Source: an uncultured Candidatus Actinomarina sp. (GTDB lineage Bacteria > Actinomycetota > Acidimicrobiia > Actinomarinales > Actinomarinaceae). From it: a DNA stretch of 64,000 nucleotides. The notes beneath the pieces are model-generated. The model saw only the letters and a list, made by a program, of their open reading frames with translations. It did not search any database and was not told the DNA's origin. The stretch spans positions 370,191 to 434,190 of the forward strand of contig CACOBL010000001.1 in the NCBI GenBank assembly GCA_902625455.1, read 5' to 3'. The translations under genes were made by a program, and so were the position numbers. Below are positions 1-8,514 of this stretch, in pieces; position 1 is the first letter of the stretch, and each line of letters opens with the position of its first letter.

Positions 1-1
1 T

Positions 2-532
2 AGAAAAAAACAATACAACCCATATCCGAGAAATAAAAACTACAATCATGCAGTTGAACATATAGAAACAATTGTTGAAAATTACTTACCTATTGTTTTA
101 TCAGATTATGACGTTAACTTAAGTTCAACCAAAAGAATAGTTATGGGGGCATCCATGGGGGGATTAATGGCAATAAAAACATCAATCCTGTACCCAATTT
201 TTGAAAATATTTTTTCTTTCTCCCCTGCATTTTGGTATGGGTATGTTGATTTTATAGAAGACTTGAAAAATATCAATAAGAAAGCTCTTTGCAACCTTTC
301 AGTTGGATTAAAAGAAGGTGATTTATTTGGAGATGAAGTTGGTAATATTTTTCCAACTGAATGGGATCTAGATTTTAGTAATAACGACAATTTTTATGTT
401 TCTGGCGTAAGAAAAATAAATGAAGTTTTTCAAAAAAATAAAATAAAAACAAATTATATTGAACAATCAAATGGAAAGCATAATGAGAATTCATGGCTTC
501 CTGTTCTTGATAAATTTCTGATTTCTACATAA
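2..532 (+). CDS. Esterase-D/Fes-type alpha/beta hydrolase, 5' end missing
   Basis: The reading frame is open from the first bases of the window, so the N-terminus lies outside it. The visible 176 residues contain the nucleophile elbow GASMGG (serine in GxSxGG) and, near the C-terminus, GKHNE, which fits the catalytic histidine of the esterase D / enterochelin esterase family (PF00756 type). These enzymes hydrolyse acyl or carboxyl esters in the cytoplasm; the substrate cannot be told. An ATG at 143 could be mistaken for a start, but it sits inside the nucleophile motif, so a protein starting there would be broken. The fold call is good; the specific function is unknown. Confidence 0.75.
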   Translation, partial: RKKQYNPYPRNKNYNHAVEHIETIVENYLPIVLSDYDVNLSSTKRIVMGASMGGLMAIKTSILYPIFENIFSFSPAFWYGYVDFIEDLKNINKKALCNLSVGLKEGDLFGDEVGNIFPTEWDLDFSNNDNFYVSGVRKINEVFQKNKIKTNYIEQSNGKHNENSWLPVLDKFLIST

Positions 533-577
533 AACACTAGCAATTAATGAAGGTTCTACATTATTCTTATTCAATAG

Positions 578-1999
578 ATGAATAATTCTACTGAAGCAAG
601 AAAAAATTTAGCACAGCAAATTAGAAATGGTGCGGTGCTAATTCATAGTGGAAATATTGTTTATAGAAATAATGATACTTGGTATCCATTCAGGCAAGAC
701 TCAAACTTTTATTACCTAACAGAGTGGCCTGAGCCAGAGGCACATGCAGTCATTCTTATCAAAGATTCAATACCAGAATTACATCTTTTTGTTCAGGATA
801 GAAATGAGGAAATGGAAACTTGGGAAGGAAAACGAATAGGTCAGGAGGGTGCATTAGAAAAATACAATGCAACAAAAGCTTATTCATTTAACGATTATCA
901 AAAGGAGCTACCAAATCTTTTGAAAGGAGTAGAGGACGTTTATTGTGACTACGCTTCTACATCATTTCAAAATTATGACAAAGATGCATTAGCACATGCT
1001 ATTCCGTATGATCAAAGAGGGGCTGAGTTTAGTAAAGCCACTCTCCATTCATTATTTCCTATAATTTCTGAATTGAGATTAATTAAAACTACGGGGGAAT
1101 TAAAGCTTTTAAAAACCGCTTGCGACATAACAGTACTAGGCCATATTGAAGCTATTAAAAATACCGCACCAGAAAAATACGAATATCAGATTGCTGCTGA
1201 AATGGAAAAAGTATTTTACGATAATGGAGCAGAAAGACTTGGATACCCCTCAATTGTCGCAGGAGGAAATAATTCTTGTATTCTTCATTACTCAACAAAT
1301 AGAGAAATTTTGAATGAAGGAGAGCTTCTTTTAATTGATGCAGCTGCAGAATATGGAATGTATTCTTCTGATGTAACCAGAACTTTTCCAATACATAAGA
1401 AATTTTCTTCATCACAAAAAGACATATATAACGAAGTATTAAAAGCACAAAATCTTGGAATAGAAGGAGTTGTAGTTGGGAATTCCATGAAAAAGCTACA
1501 TGAAGACACTATAAATTCATTATCCGAATCAATGGTGAATTTGGGCCTAGTTCCTTTAGGAGTTGATGAAACAATTTCTATGATGCACTATTTTGAATTT
1601 TTTATGCATGGAACAGGCCATTGGCTCGGACTGGATGTTCATGATGCCGGAAGTACAGATATTGATGGTCAACCAAGAAAATTTAAAGACGGTATGGTAA
1701 CCACAGTTGAACCAGGAATCTATGTCCGACCAACAAAACCGGTCATTGAATTTCCACTGATTGAACGAGATCCACAAAAAATCAGGGAGAGAAGAAAACA
1801 ACTTGGCATGGAAAAAGCAACAATCCTTGAAAAGGAAGAAATCAGCAATGCAAAAACTGTAAAACATGAAATACCAAAAGACCTTCTAGGTATTGGAGTG
1901 AGGATAGAAGACGATATTATTTGCACTAGTGATGGTCCAATAAATATGACTGAAAAAGCACCGAAAACTATTGAAGAAATAGAAGCCATTACTTCGTAA
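578..1999 (+). CDS. pepP: Xaa-Pro aminopeptidase (M24B)
   Basis: 473 residues with an aminopeptidase-P N-terminal domain (about 1-150) and a pita-bread M24 domain. The two-metal site is visible: D254 and D265 (in DVTRTFP), H348 (HGTGHWLG), E378 (VEPGIYV) and E444 (GVRIEDD). The enzyme removes an N-terminal residue ahead of proline, normally with two manganese ions, and takes part in peptide turnover in the cytoplasm. Between E378 and E444 there are 66 residues, longer than the 23 or so in E. coli PepP, so a charged insertion lies between the last two metal ligands. The start has no clear ribosome site. The prenyl synthase follows after four bases, so the two are probably cotranscribed. Confidence 0.9.
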   Translation: MNNSTEARKNLAQQIRNGAVLIHSGNIVYRNNDTWYPFRQDSNFYYLTEWPEPEAHAVILIKDSIPELHLFVQDRNEEMETWEGKRIGQEGALEKYNATKAYSFNDYQKELPNLLKGVEDVYCDYASTSFQNYDKDALAHAIPYDQRGAEFSKATLHSLFPIISELRLIKTTGELKLLKTACDITVLGHIEAIKNTAPEKYEYQIAAEMEKVFYDNGAERLGYPSIVAGGNNSCILHYSTNREILNEGELLLIDAAAEYGMYSSDVTRTFPIHKKFSSSQKDIYNEVLKAQNLGIEGVVVGNSMKKLHEDTINSLSESMVNLGLVPLGVDETISMMHYFEFFMHGTGHWLGLDVHDAGSTDIDGQPRKFKDGMVTTVEPGIYVRPTKPVIEFPLIERDPQKIRERRKQLGMEKATILEKEEISNAKTVKHEIPKDLLGIGVRIEDDIICTSDGPINMTEKAPKTIEEIEAITS

Positions 2000-2003
2000 G
2001 CAA

Positions 2004-2774
2004 ATGTCCTCACCAAAATTTGTTTATTCCATTTATGAAAATCGACTACAAAACAGTCTTAAAAAAGAAAATTTACCAAAACACATAGGTCTTATTCACG
2101 ATGGGCACAGAAGATATGCAAGGAAAGAAGGTCTTTTAAGTTTTGAAGTATCTTACAAAATTGGAATGACAAGACTCAAAGAGTGTATTGCATGGTGTGA
2201 TGATGTAGGTATTGACTGTATAACAAGTTGGCTTTTATCTAGAGAAAATTTAGCTAGACCTAAAGAAGAACTTGATCCATATTTTGAAATATTAAATGAG
2301 CTATTTGAAGATTTACTAATAGATGATGTAGTAGATAATTTTAAAATCCAATTTATTGGAAGCACAGACCTTCTTCCAGATTTTTTACAAACAACTATTA
2401 AACGACTTAAAGAGGTTAGAGGAGGTGGTGAAAAAACTTTAACAATCGCATTGGGATACGGTGGTAGGCAAGAAATTCTAGATGCTATTAAGGGGTTAAT
2501 TGATGAAAATAGAAATCAAGAAAATGATTTTGATAAATTAATTGAAAACGTAACGGACGAACAACTAAGACAACATCTTTATTCTCCAAATACCCCTGAT
2601 ATAGATTTGATAATAAGAACCAGCGGAGAATCACGGCTCTCTGGTTTTTTGCTATGGCAGAGCGCTTATTCTGAAGTTATTTTTCAGGATGTATATTGGC
2701 CAGAATTTAGAAAAATAGATTTTTTGAGATGCTTAAGAGAATATGCTCAAAGAGAAAGAAGATTTGGACAATAA
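2004..2774 (+). CDS. Z-isoprenyl diphosphate synthase, UppS family, Z-FPP-synthase-like
   Basis: 256 residues of the cis-prenyltransferase (UppS) family, which condenses isopentenyl diphosphate onto an allylic primer. The catalytic aspartate is D33. The C-terminal block IRTSGE...LSGFLLWQSAYSE and the segment around LLSRENLARP resemble the mycobacterial Z-farnesyl diphosphate synthase (Rv1086 type) more than ordinary undecaprenyl synthase. This suggests a short-chain product that feeds decaprenyl or undecaprenyl phosphate for the cell wall. The usual DGNxRWA motif reads DGHRRYA here, replacing the asparagine and tryptophan. It starts four bases after pepP and is followed nine bases later by the cytochrome gene. 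Confidence 0.87.
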   Translation: MSSPKFVYSIYENRLQNSLKKENLPKHIGLIHDGHRRYARKEGLLSFEVSYKIGMTRLKECIAWCDDVGIDCITSWLLSRENLARPKEELDPYFEILNELFEDLLIDDVVDNFKIQFIGSTDLLPDFLQTTIKRLKEVRGGGEKTLTIALGYGGRQEILDAIKGLIDENRNQENDFDKLIENVTDEQLRQHLYSPNTPDIDLIIRTSGESRLSGFLLWQSAYSEVIFQDVYWPEFRKIDFLRCLREYAQRERRFGQ

Positions 2775-2783
2775 AAAACTAAC

Positions 2784-3347
2784 ATGAAAACTCACACACC
2801 TTTAGCTAAATTTATTCATTGGAGTTTTTCAATCCTTTATGCGTATGGAATATTTAAACAAGTAGGAGATCTTTCAGAGCTTGCAGATCCTGCGTTGTTA
2901 AATTTAGAAGTTGTGTTTGCTGTAGTATTTTTAGTTATCGTTTTTATAAGATATTTTTACATGAAAGACACAGATACTTTACTCGGTGCAAATATTGAAA
3001 TTAGAAAAGGACATTTATTTATAGCAAAAACAGTACATCGATTGGTTTACTTTACTCTTGTTATGCTTCCGACTACGGGACTTTTGATTGCCGGGCTTTT
3101 TTCTTTTGGTATTGGAGGAGTTGAAATAGCAATTGGTTTACATGAATTTTCGGCTTTTTTAAGTTATATTCTTATAGCTGTACATGTTGGCGCTTCATTT
3201 TACTCAAAACTTAAAGGGGAGGGCATATGGAACGCAATGACTCCATTTTGGAAAGAAAAAGAGAAAAAAGAATCAAAATTAATCTCTTATTTAGAAAACA
3301 CTGAAGATAAAGTTTATGAAACAATCGAAAAAACTTTAAGGTTATAA
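2784..3347 (+). CDS. Cytochrome b561-like diheme membrane protein
   Basis: 187 residues with four predicted membrane helices and a charged C-terminal tail. Histidines sit where heme ligands of the prokaryotic b561 family occur: KFIHW in helix 1, KTVHRLVY in helix 3, and LHEF plus AVHVG in the last region. Such proteins carry electrons between quinones and partners, or act as superoxide:ubiquinone oxidoreductases. It is the third gene of a run starting at pepP, and no redox partner gene is next to it. A hydrogenase or formate dehydrogenase b-subunit is less likely without neighbouring catalytic subunits. Family fair, partner unknown. Confidence 0.72.
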   Translation: MKTHTPLAKFIHWSFSILYAYGIFKQVGDLSELADPALLNLEVVFAVVFLVIVFIRYFYMKDTDTLLGANIEIRKGHLFIAKTVHRLVYFTLVMLPTTGLLIAGLFSFGIGGVEIAIGLHEFSAFLSYILIAVHVGASFYSKLKGEGIWNAMTPFWKEKEKKESKLISYLENTEDKVYETIEKTLRL

Positions 3348-3358
3348 AACACTTAGTT

Positions 3359-3364
3359 TAAAAT
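3359..3364 (+). promoter_or_regulatory. -10 hexamer of leaderless M48 protease mRNA
   Basis: TAAAAT followed by exactly six bases and then the ATG at 3371. With normal -10 to start-site spacing, transcription would begin at the start codon. Confidence 0.7.
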
Positions 3365-3370
3365 CGATAC

Positions 3371-4636
3371 ATGCAAGATTTTCTAAACTCAACAAACTTT
3401 ACTCAAATTTTCATTGCTCTCATATCGATCAAGTTTTTACTAGAAACTTATTTAAAAATAAGAAACCTTAAATCCATTGATAATAACAAAGAGTCTGTAC
3501 CAGCCAGATTTAAAGATGTTGTAACAGAAGAAGAGTACAAAAAATCAATCCTCTACAATACGGATCGAATTAAATTTCAGATATTTACTGCTTTATTTAG
3601 CTCAGTCGTTCTTATCATTTTTACAATCGGGGGCCTACTTAATTATTTAACTCAAGTTGTTATGGACATGACCTCATCAGATGTCTTAGGAGCTGTACTT
3701 CTTGGATTACTTTTAATAATTGTTGAAGAGATAATTTCAATTCCGATATCAATATATTCAACTTTTGTGATTGAAGAAAGACATGGTTTTAACAAAACAA
3801 CCAGAAAAACATTTGTAACTGACATATTTAAAGGACTCCTTATTTCTGGCGCAATATCTTCTATTCTTTATGCAACTGTAATTTTTATTATTATTAGCGC
3901 GGGTGATTTATGGTGGATTTATGCATTTGCAGCAGTCTTTACCTTACAGGCTATAATTTTCTTTTTATATCCAGTATTAATAATGCCTTTATTCAACAAG
4001 TTTGAACCATTAGATGACGAAGAGTTTAAAAAACCGATTGAGAAATTATTAGAAAAAGTCGATTTCAAATCGAAAGGTTTATTTGTAATGAATGCAAGTT
4101 TGCGTAGCACACACGGTAATGCATTTTTCACAGGCATTGGAAAAAACAAGAGAATTGTATTTTTTGATACACTTCTAAAAACAATTAACCCTGATGAAAT
4201 GGAAGCAATACTTGGTCACGAATTGGGCCATTATAAACTAGGACATATACGCAAAACATTAATCAGCTCGCTAGTTTTTGGGTTTTTAGGATTTTATATT
4301 TTAAATGAAATATTTAAGAGCGATAATTTTTTCATAGCCCATGGACTAGAAAATTTAACAGTATATTCAAAGTTTTTAATGTTCTATTTAGTTATCGGAT
4401 CTTACACATTCTTTACTAAACCTATAACATCAGCTCTATCTAGGAAGAGAGAATTTGAAGCAGACGATTTTTCTTTTCAATTTACTGACGGAGAGCACAT
4501 GATATCTGGTTTGTTAAAACTTACTAAAGACAATGCTTCTAACTTAACTCCGGACCCGCTTTATAGCTCTTATTATTACTCACACCCTCCAATTGCTGAA
4601 AGGGTCGCAAGTATAGAAAATAAATTAGAAAACTAA
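3371..4636 (+). CDS. Ste24-like M48 zinc metalloprotease (CAAX protease family)
   Basis: 421 residues with about seven membrane helices. The first 200 residues match the Ste24 N-terminal transmembrane domain in style, and the catalytic site follows: HELGH at H283/E284/H287 and the third zinc ligand E363 in EFEADDF. In eukaryotes Ste24 trims prenylated CAAX proteins; bacterial relatives are membrane quality-control or unknown-substrate proteases. The leaderless promoter fixes the start. It ends tail to tail with the next gene, the stop codons overlapping by four bases. Confidence 0.88.
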   Translation: MQDFLNSTNFTQIFIALISIKFLLETYLKIRNLKSIDNNKESVPARFKDVVTEEEYKKSILYNTDRIKFQIFTALFSSVVLIIFTIGGLLNYLTQVVMDMTSSDVLGAVLLGLLLIIVEEIISIPISIYSTFVIEERHGFNKTTRKTFVTDIFKGLLISGAISSILYATVIFIIISAGDLWWIYAFAAVFTLQAIIFFLYPVLIMPLFNKFEPLDDEEFKKPIEKLLEKVDFKSKGLFVMNASLRSTHGNAFFTGIGKNKRIVFFDTLLKTINPDEMEAILGHELGHYKLGHIRKTLISSLVFGFLGFYILNEIFKSDNFFIAHGLENLTVYSKFLMFYLVIGSYTFFTKPITSALSRKREFEADDFSFQFTDGEHMISGLLKLTKDNASNLTPDPLYSSYYYSHPPIAERVASIENKLEN

Positions 4637-5868
4637 GGCACGCTTAATACAAACAAAGCCTGCAATGTTAACGCCACTGTTATGAATAAGAAAATATACT
4701 GTGTTTTATCACTTTTTTGATGCCCAAATATTTTTACTGACAAATCATGAGCTAAAACCACACTTAGCATATGTCCTGCAAGGGTAACGATGACCATAAT
4801 TGTCCATAAAACAATTGGCTCCAAAAAATAGTTAACAGTAGTTTCCTGTGCATTAAAAAGGTTCCAGCCAAAACCTAGAGGATCGTTAAGTCTATAAAGC
4901 AATGTTTGAGATTCAAACAATAGTAGCCCTAAGTAATGGGTTACATGATATGCAAAAGCAATCGGTAGCATAGTGTGGCCAAATTTAAGTGAGATTTCAT
5001 TAAGATTATAATTTTCTCCACTGACACGTATTGCAAAATAACAAGCAAATCTATAAAAAATTATGACAATCAAGTTCATTGAGAGAAAAGCAATTGTTGA
5101 GAAAGATGTTTCAGAGCTTCTAGTCCCAAACAGGTTGAACCAAAATGTTGTCTCTCTCAATCCGTCGTAAGTAACTGTTCCAATCATAAGAAGAATAAAG
5201 TACTCTATTCCTTTAAGCTGAGCCAGATTGGAGAGATTATTTAAAAGATTTCTGAAAACAGGAGCTTTATTAGTCACCCTCATTTTGCTGTAAAGATGAT
5301 GGAGAACAAGTAAAGGGTCAACTTCTATAATAGTTTTTTTGTAAAACTTTTGAATAAGCGATACAACAACAATTAATAGTACAAACACAATACCAATATG
5401 TCTCGGGTTGCCGGGTTTAGTCCAAACTAATTCAAACCAAGTTAAACAAATAAATAAGAAAGATGCGACATATACATTTTTGGAATCTCCTTCTTGATTA
5501 ACAATTATTGATAAAGGATTGAACTTTGCATATAAATCGCCAAATATAAGGCCAAGAACCGGAACCCCAATCCACAAAAAAACCCATAAAACCAAAGGAG
5601 TTATTGAAATTTTAGCTGCTTCATCGTTTACCAATCCTGGAACGATCAATAAAATCAGCACTAAAAGCCCTAAAAGTCTTCCAGTCGGTGACTGTTTTGT
5701 AGAAAACAGTTTTTCTTCAGATGTTAAAATTGACTCTTTCCAAGAAACCTTTAGAAATACAAAAGTAACAACTACCGTCAAAACAGCTGCATTCAGCACC
5801 ATGTTAAATGGAATAGGCAAGTCACCTACATTTATAATTCCATGACTTAAGCTAGTTTCATTTAACAT
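4633..5868 (-). CDS. Polytopic membrane protein of the actinobacterial 'fenitrothion hydrolase' family
   Basis: 411 residues with about 11-12 hydrophobic segments. The N-terminus (SHGIINVGDLPIPFNM) and overall layout recall an actinobacterial membrane family that databases often label fenitrothion hydrolase, although no hydrolase motif is visible and the true role is unknown. The family recognition comes from memory of its start and length and is only moderately sure. It has a leaderless promoter and stands alone, convergent with the M48 protease. Confidence 0.6.
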   Translation of the reverse strand: MLNETSLSHGIINVGDLPIPFNMVLNAAVLTVVVTFVFLKVSWKESILTSEEKLFSTKQSPTGRLLGLLVLILLIVPGLVNDEAAKISITPLVLWVFLWIGVPVLGLIFGDLYAKFNPLSIIVNQEGDSKNVYVASFLFICLTWFELVWTKPGNPRHIGIVFVLLIVVVSLIQKFYKKTIIEVDPLLVLHHLYSKMRVTNKAPVFRNLLNNLSNLAQLKGIEYFILLMIGTVTYDGLRETTFWFNLFGTRSSETSFSTIAFLSMNLIVIIFYRFACYFAIRVSGENYNLNEISLKFGHTMLPIAFAYHVTHYLGLLLFESQTLLYRLNDPLGFGWNLFNAQETTVNYFLEPIVLWTIMVIVTLAGHMLSVVLAHDLSVKIFGHQKSDKTQYIFLFITVALTLQALFVLSVP

Positions 5869-5874
5869 TAGATA

Positions 5875-5880
5875 AATTTA
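5875..5880 (-). promoter_or_regulatory. -10 hexamer of the leaderless membrane-protein gene
   Basis: On the minus strand TAAATT, six bases, then ATG (start at 5868). Confidence 0.6.
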
Positions 5881-5941
5881 TTATATGTTTTTCAACTATC
5901 AAATTAACACTACAATTAAAATATTAAACAGGGAAAATATT

Positions 5942-6121
5942 ATGTGTATAGTTTGCAACATTACTCAAAATGAATTTATTGAAACAGCTTTAGCAGTTGA
6001 GAACGTCTTTGATGGTGAATACATGACAATACCACTTACAACAACACCAGAGCAAATTCATTCATTTGAGGTTATTCAATCGATGTTATTAAACGCTAAT
6101 TTAATAGCTTTGATATTTTAA
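5942..6121 (+). CDS. Small hypothetical protein with CxxC motif
   Basis: 59 residues from the ATG at 5942; the same frame is open back to 5885, but that longer version begins with unconvincing sequence. The protein starts MCIVCNIT, so two cysteines are spaced as in small metal- or redox-binding motifs. A weak AGGG lies about nine bases upstream. It sits between the membrane-protein gene and the zinc-type Fur gene, ending three bases before the end of the latter. I do not recognise it. It could be a short metal-related protein or a chance ORF. Confidence 0.4.
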   Translation: MCIVCNITQNEFIETALAVENVFDGEYMTIPLTTTPEQIHSFEVIQSMLLNANLIALIF

Positions 6122-6123
6122 AT

Positions 6124-6561
6124 TTATTTGCAATTAGAGCATTGATCGGTGCATGTACCAAACATCTCTACTCTGTGATCATTTATTTGAAAATTAAACT
6201 TTCTTTCAATTTTTTTAATTTCTACTGATAAAAGTTTTTCAAACTCATTGCTTAAACTCACATCAATAATCTCACCACAATCACCACAGAATAAATGATG
6301 ATGGTGTTCAGTGTCATGTAGAAGCAGTTCAACAACTGTTATATTGTCTGGAGAGGTAAATTCGTGCAAGACATTTATTTTCTTTAAATCCCCTAAAACT
6401 CTATAAAGTGTTGATTTTGCAACTTTATTTTCTAACTTTTTCTGAAGGTCATCAATCGTCTGAGGGTTTTGACTTTCCATTAGCGCTTCTAGAACAAGAA
6501 TTCTTGGATTAGTCACTGAAACATTGTTGTCTGATAATATTTTTCTTGAGCTCTCTGACAT
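6124..6561 (-). CDS. zur: Fur-family metalloregulator, probably Zur
   Basis: 145 residues: a winged-helix DNA-binding half (about 1-80), then a dimerisation half with an HHHH cluster at 86-89, C92/C95, and C137/C141/C144, which fit the structural zinc and regulatory metal sites of the Fur family. Such proteins repress genes when metal is bound. It is divergent from znuACB with two matching operators in between, so it is most likely the zinc-uptake repressor and is probably also autoregulated. Iron or manganese sensing cannot be excluded from sequence alone. Its own start is leaderless. Confidence 0.88.
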   Translation of the reverse strand: MSESSRKILSDNNVSVTNPRILVLEALMESQNPQTIDDLQKKLENKVAKSTLYRVLGDLKKINVLHEFTSPDNITVVELLLHDTEHHHHLFCGDCGEIIDVSLSNEFEKLLSVEIKKIERKFNFQINDHRVEMFGTCTDQCSNCK

Positions 6562-6567
6562 GATTTA

Positions 6568-6573
6568 AGTATA
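6568..6573 (-). promoter_or_regulatory. -10 hexamer of leaderless zur mRNA
   Basis: Minus-strand TATACT, six bases (TAAATC), then ATG at 6561. The first operator lies 18 bases further upstream, over the expected -35 region. Confidence 0.72.
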
Positions 6574-6590
6574 CTTAGCTATTTTAAAAA

Positions 6591-6611
6591 AAATGAGATA
6601 AATTCTCATTT
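6591..6611. promoter_or_regulatory. Fur/Zur-type operator 1
   Basis: Perfect 8-base inverted repeat AAATGAGA / TCTCATTT around five central bases. It is the proximal site for zur; its centre is 38 bp from that of operator 2, so the two sites lie on roughly similar helix faces. Confidence 0.8.
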
Positions 6612-6615
6612 ATAC

Positions 6616-6644
6616 TTGACAATATAATAAATGAGACTTATTCT
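6616..6644 (+). promoter_or_regulatory. Sigma-70-type promoter of znuACB
   Basis: -35 TTGACA (6616-6621), 17-base spacer, -10 TATTCT (6639-6644). The -10 lies inside operator 2, so repressor binding would block RNA polymerase directly. Unlike many genes here it makes a leader of roughly 20 bases carrying a ribosome site. Confidence 0.8.
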
Positions 6645-6652
6645 CATTTATT
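6626..6652. promoter_or_regulatory. Fur/Zur-type operator 2
   Basis: Inverted repeat with 11-base perfect arms (AATAAATGAGA and its complement) around five bases. It shares the AAATGAGA core with operator 1 and covers the znu -10 box. Confidence 0.82.
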
Positions 6653-6673
6653 GTAATTATTTAAAGGAGAGTT

Positions 6674-7675
6674 TTGAAAGAAAAACGTTTATTTAAATTT
6701 GGTGTATTAGCACTATCAATTGTGTTAATTGCTTGTACTGGAGGTAGCGCAGAAGCTGGTTGTCCAGAAAAAGATGGAAGAGAAATCAATGTTGTAGCCA
6801 CTACACCAATGATTGGCGAGTTTGTAAGTCAAGTTGGTGGTGATAATATCAATCTTACAGTTTTAATGCCTGCTGAAGCAGATCCACACACCTATGATCC
6901 AGCTCCACAAGACGCAGGAGCAATAGCAGATGCAGACTTGGTATTCTATACAGGGCTGAAATATGAACCTGCTGCATTAATAAAGCTTTTAGAAAACTCA
7001 GCTTGTAGTGCAGAGGTTTTAGCAGAAGTAGGTGAAAGTGTATTCCCTATTGAGTTTAAAGAAGGTGGCCATGATGATCACGACGAGGAAGGACATGATG
7101 ATCACGACGAGGAAGGACATGATGACCATGCAGGACATGACCACGGAGCTTATGATCCTCACTTTTGGTTTGATCCAAATAGAGTTGCTTATGCTGCTGA
7201 ATATATTGAGAGCAAATTAGTTGAGTTTGATCCAAGTAATACTTCTGAATACCAGGCAGCTGGAAAAGCTTACGTTACCGAGTTAAAAAGTTTAGTCAGT
7301 CAAGTATCTGAATTAATATCTACAGTACCTTCTCAAAACAGAAAACTTATAACAACGCACGAGTCCCTAGGTTACCTTGAAGCCAAATTTGGACTTGAAG
7401 TATTATCAACAATAATTCCAAGTGTCGATTCAGCCAATGAAATATCACCATCGCAACTTGTTGGTGTCATTGACATAATTGAAGACAACAATATAAAAGT
7501 TATTTTTATTGAAGCAGAAGCTCCTTCTGTGTATGCGGAAACAATTGTTGCAGAAACTGGAATAAAAGCAGTAGAGGGATTATGGGTTGAAACTTTAAAA
7601 GAGGGTCAGTCATACCCTGAGTTTTTATTCGATGCTGTTGAATTAATTGTGGAGAACCTAAGAAATACTGACTAG
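6674..7675 (+). CDS. znuA: Zinc ABC transporter substrate-binding lipoprotein
   Basis: 333 residues. A TTG start is chosen because AAAGGAGAG sits just upstream and the signal peptide begins there. The lipobox LIAC anchors the mature protein on the outer face of the membrane. The cluster A-I fold is supported by DPHTYDP, a histidine/aspartate-rich loop of HDDHDEEG units, HFWFDP, and TTHESLGYL. The histidine-rich loop is typical of zinc-specific ZnuA and thought to collect Zn(II) when scarce. First gene of the znuACB operon under the Zur operators. Confidence 0.93.
   Translation: MKEKRLFKFGVLALSIVLIACTGGSAEAGCPEKDGREINVVATTPMIGEFVSQVGGDNINLTVLMPAEADPHTYDPAPQDAGAIADADLVFYTGLKYEPAALIKLLENSACSAEVLAEVGESVFPIEFKEGGHDDHDEEGHDDHDEEGHDDHAGHDHGAYDPHFWFDPNRVAYAAEYIESKLVEFDPSNTSEYQAAGKAYVTELKSLVSQVSELISTVPSQNRKLITTHESLGYLEAKFGLEVLSTIIPSVDSANEISPSQLVGVIDIIEDNNIKVIFIEAEAPSVYAETIVAETGIKAVEGLWVETLKEGQSYPEFLFDAVELIVENLRNTD
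7070..7117 (+). repeat. Exact 24-base tandem repeat in znuA
   Basis: Two identical 24-base units, plus a partial third, encode the repeated eight-residue HDDHDEEG of the metal-collecting loop. The frame-preserving length allows copy-number variation by slippage without breaking the gene. Confidence 0.9.
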
Positions 7676-7719
7676 TTTAGTTATAGATAACTTTCAATTG
7701 CTTTAAGAGAGGCATCTAG

Positions 7720-8514
7720 ATGGACACTAAAGAAGTAAATAGCATAAACACCCCTCTGATCATATCAGATGGGTGTTGTGTGCATTTTGGAAGCGCTCCA
7801 GCTTTAGAAAGTGTTGACTTTTCTATCAATAAAGGTAAAAAAGTAGCAGTTGTTGGACCAAATGGTGGTGGAAAATCTACGTTATTCAATGCACTGGCAG
7901 GCTTAATCCCACTTACTGAAGGCTCATTGACAATTGACGGCAAAAGTCCAGATGAAGTAAGAGGTACAGTTAGTTACGTACCACAAAAAGATTTAATTAA
8001 TTGGAGTTTTCCATTGTCAGTGAAGCAGGTTGTTGAAATGGGCATTACCTCCAAAAAAATGTTTAACGTATTTAAAAGAAAGAAAATTAACGACAAAATT
8101 AAAAAGGCATTACAAGATGTTGGTTTAGAAGAAAAAATTAACGACAATATCAAAAGCTTATCAGGAGGACAACTTCAAAGAGTTTTAATTGCCAGAGCAC
8201 TAGCACAAGATTCTGAAATTTTATTACTAGATGAAGCCTTTAGTGCTGTTGATATAGGTGCTCAGGAAGACATAATGCAATTAATAGACAGCATTAATTT
8301 AGATGGCAAAACTATATTGATTGCAACTCATGATGTAAATAATCTTGAAGAAAAATTCGATGAGGTTTTATGTTTAAATAAACATTGTTGTGCATATGGA
8401 GATCCAGCTGAAGTTTTAACGCCTGAAGTGATTGAAGAAATGTATGGTTCACATACCGAACTGTTTATGAATAAATCTCATTTTACAACAGAGAAAGACA
8501 ACAGCAATGATTGA
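7720..8514 (+). CDS. znuC: Zinc ABC transporter ATPase
   Basis: 264 residues with Walker A GPNGGGKST (about 46-54), signature LSGGQLQR, Walker B ILLLDEAF and the switch histidine in ATHDVN. It energises uptake by ZnuB on the inner face of the membrane. A GAGAGG ribosome site precedes the ATG. The stop overlaps the znuB start by eight bases, suggesting coupled translation. Confidence 0.92.
   Translation: MDTKEVNSINTPLIISDGCCVHFGSAPALESVDFSINKGKKVAVVGPNGGGKSTLFNALAGLIPLTEGSLTIDGKSPDEVRGTVSYVPQKDLINWSFPLSVKQVVEMGITSKKMFNVFKRKKINDKIKKALQDVGLEEKINDNIKSLSGGQLQRVLIARALAQDSEILLLDEAFSAVDIGAQEDIMQLIDSINLDGKTILIATHDVNNLEEKFDEVLCLNKHCCAYGDPAEVLTPEVIEEMYGSHTELFMNKSHFTTEKDNSND

Noticed and set aside
7070..7135. 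Repeat array that might be CRISPR-like
   Set aside because: The 24-base units are contiguous, in frame and encode the ZnuA histidine-rich loop; there are no spacers.
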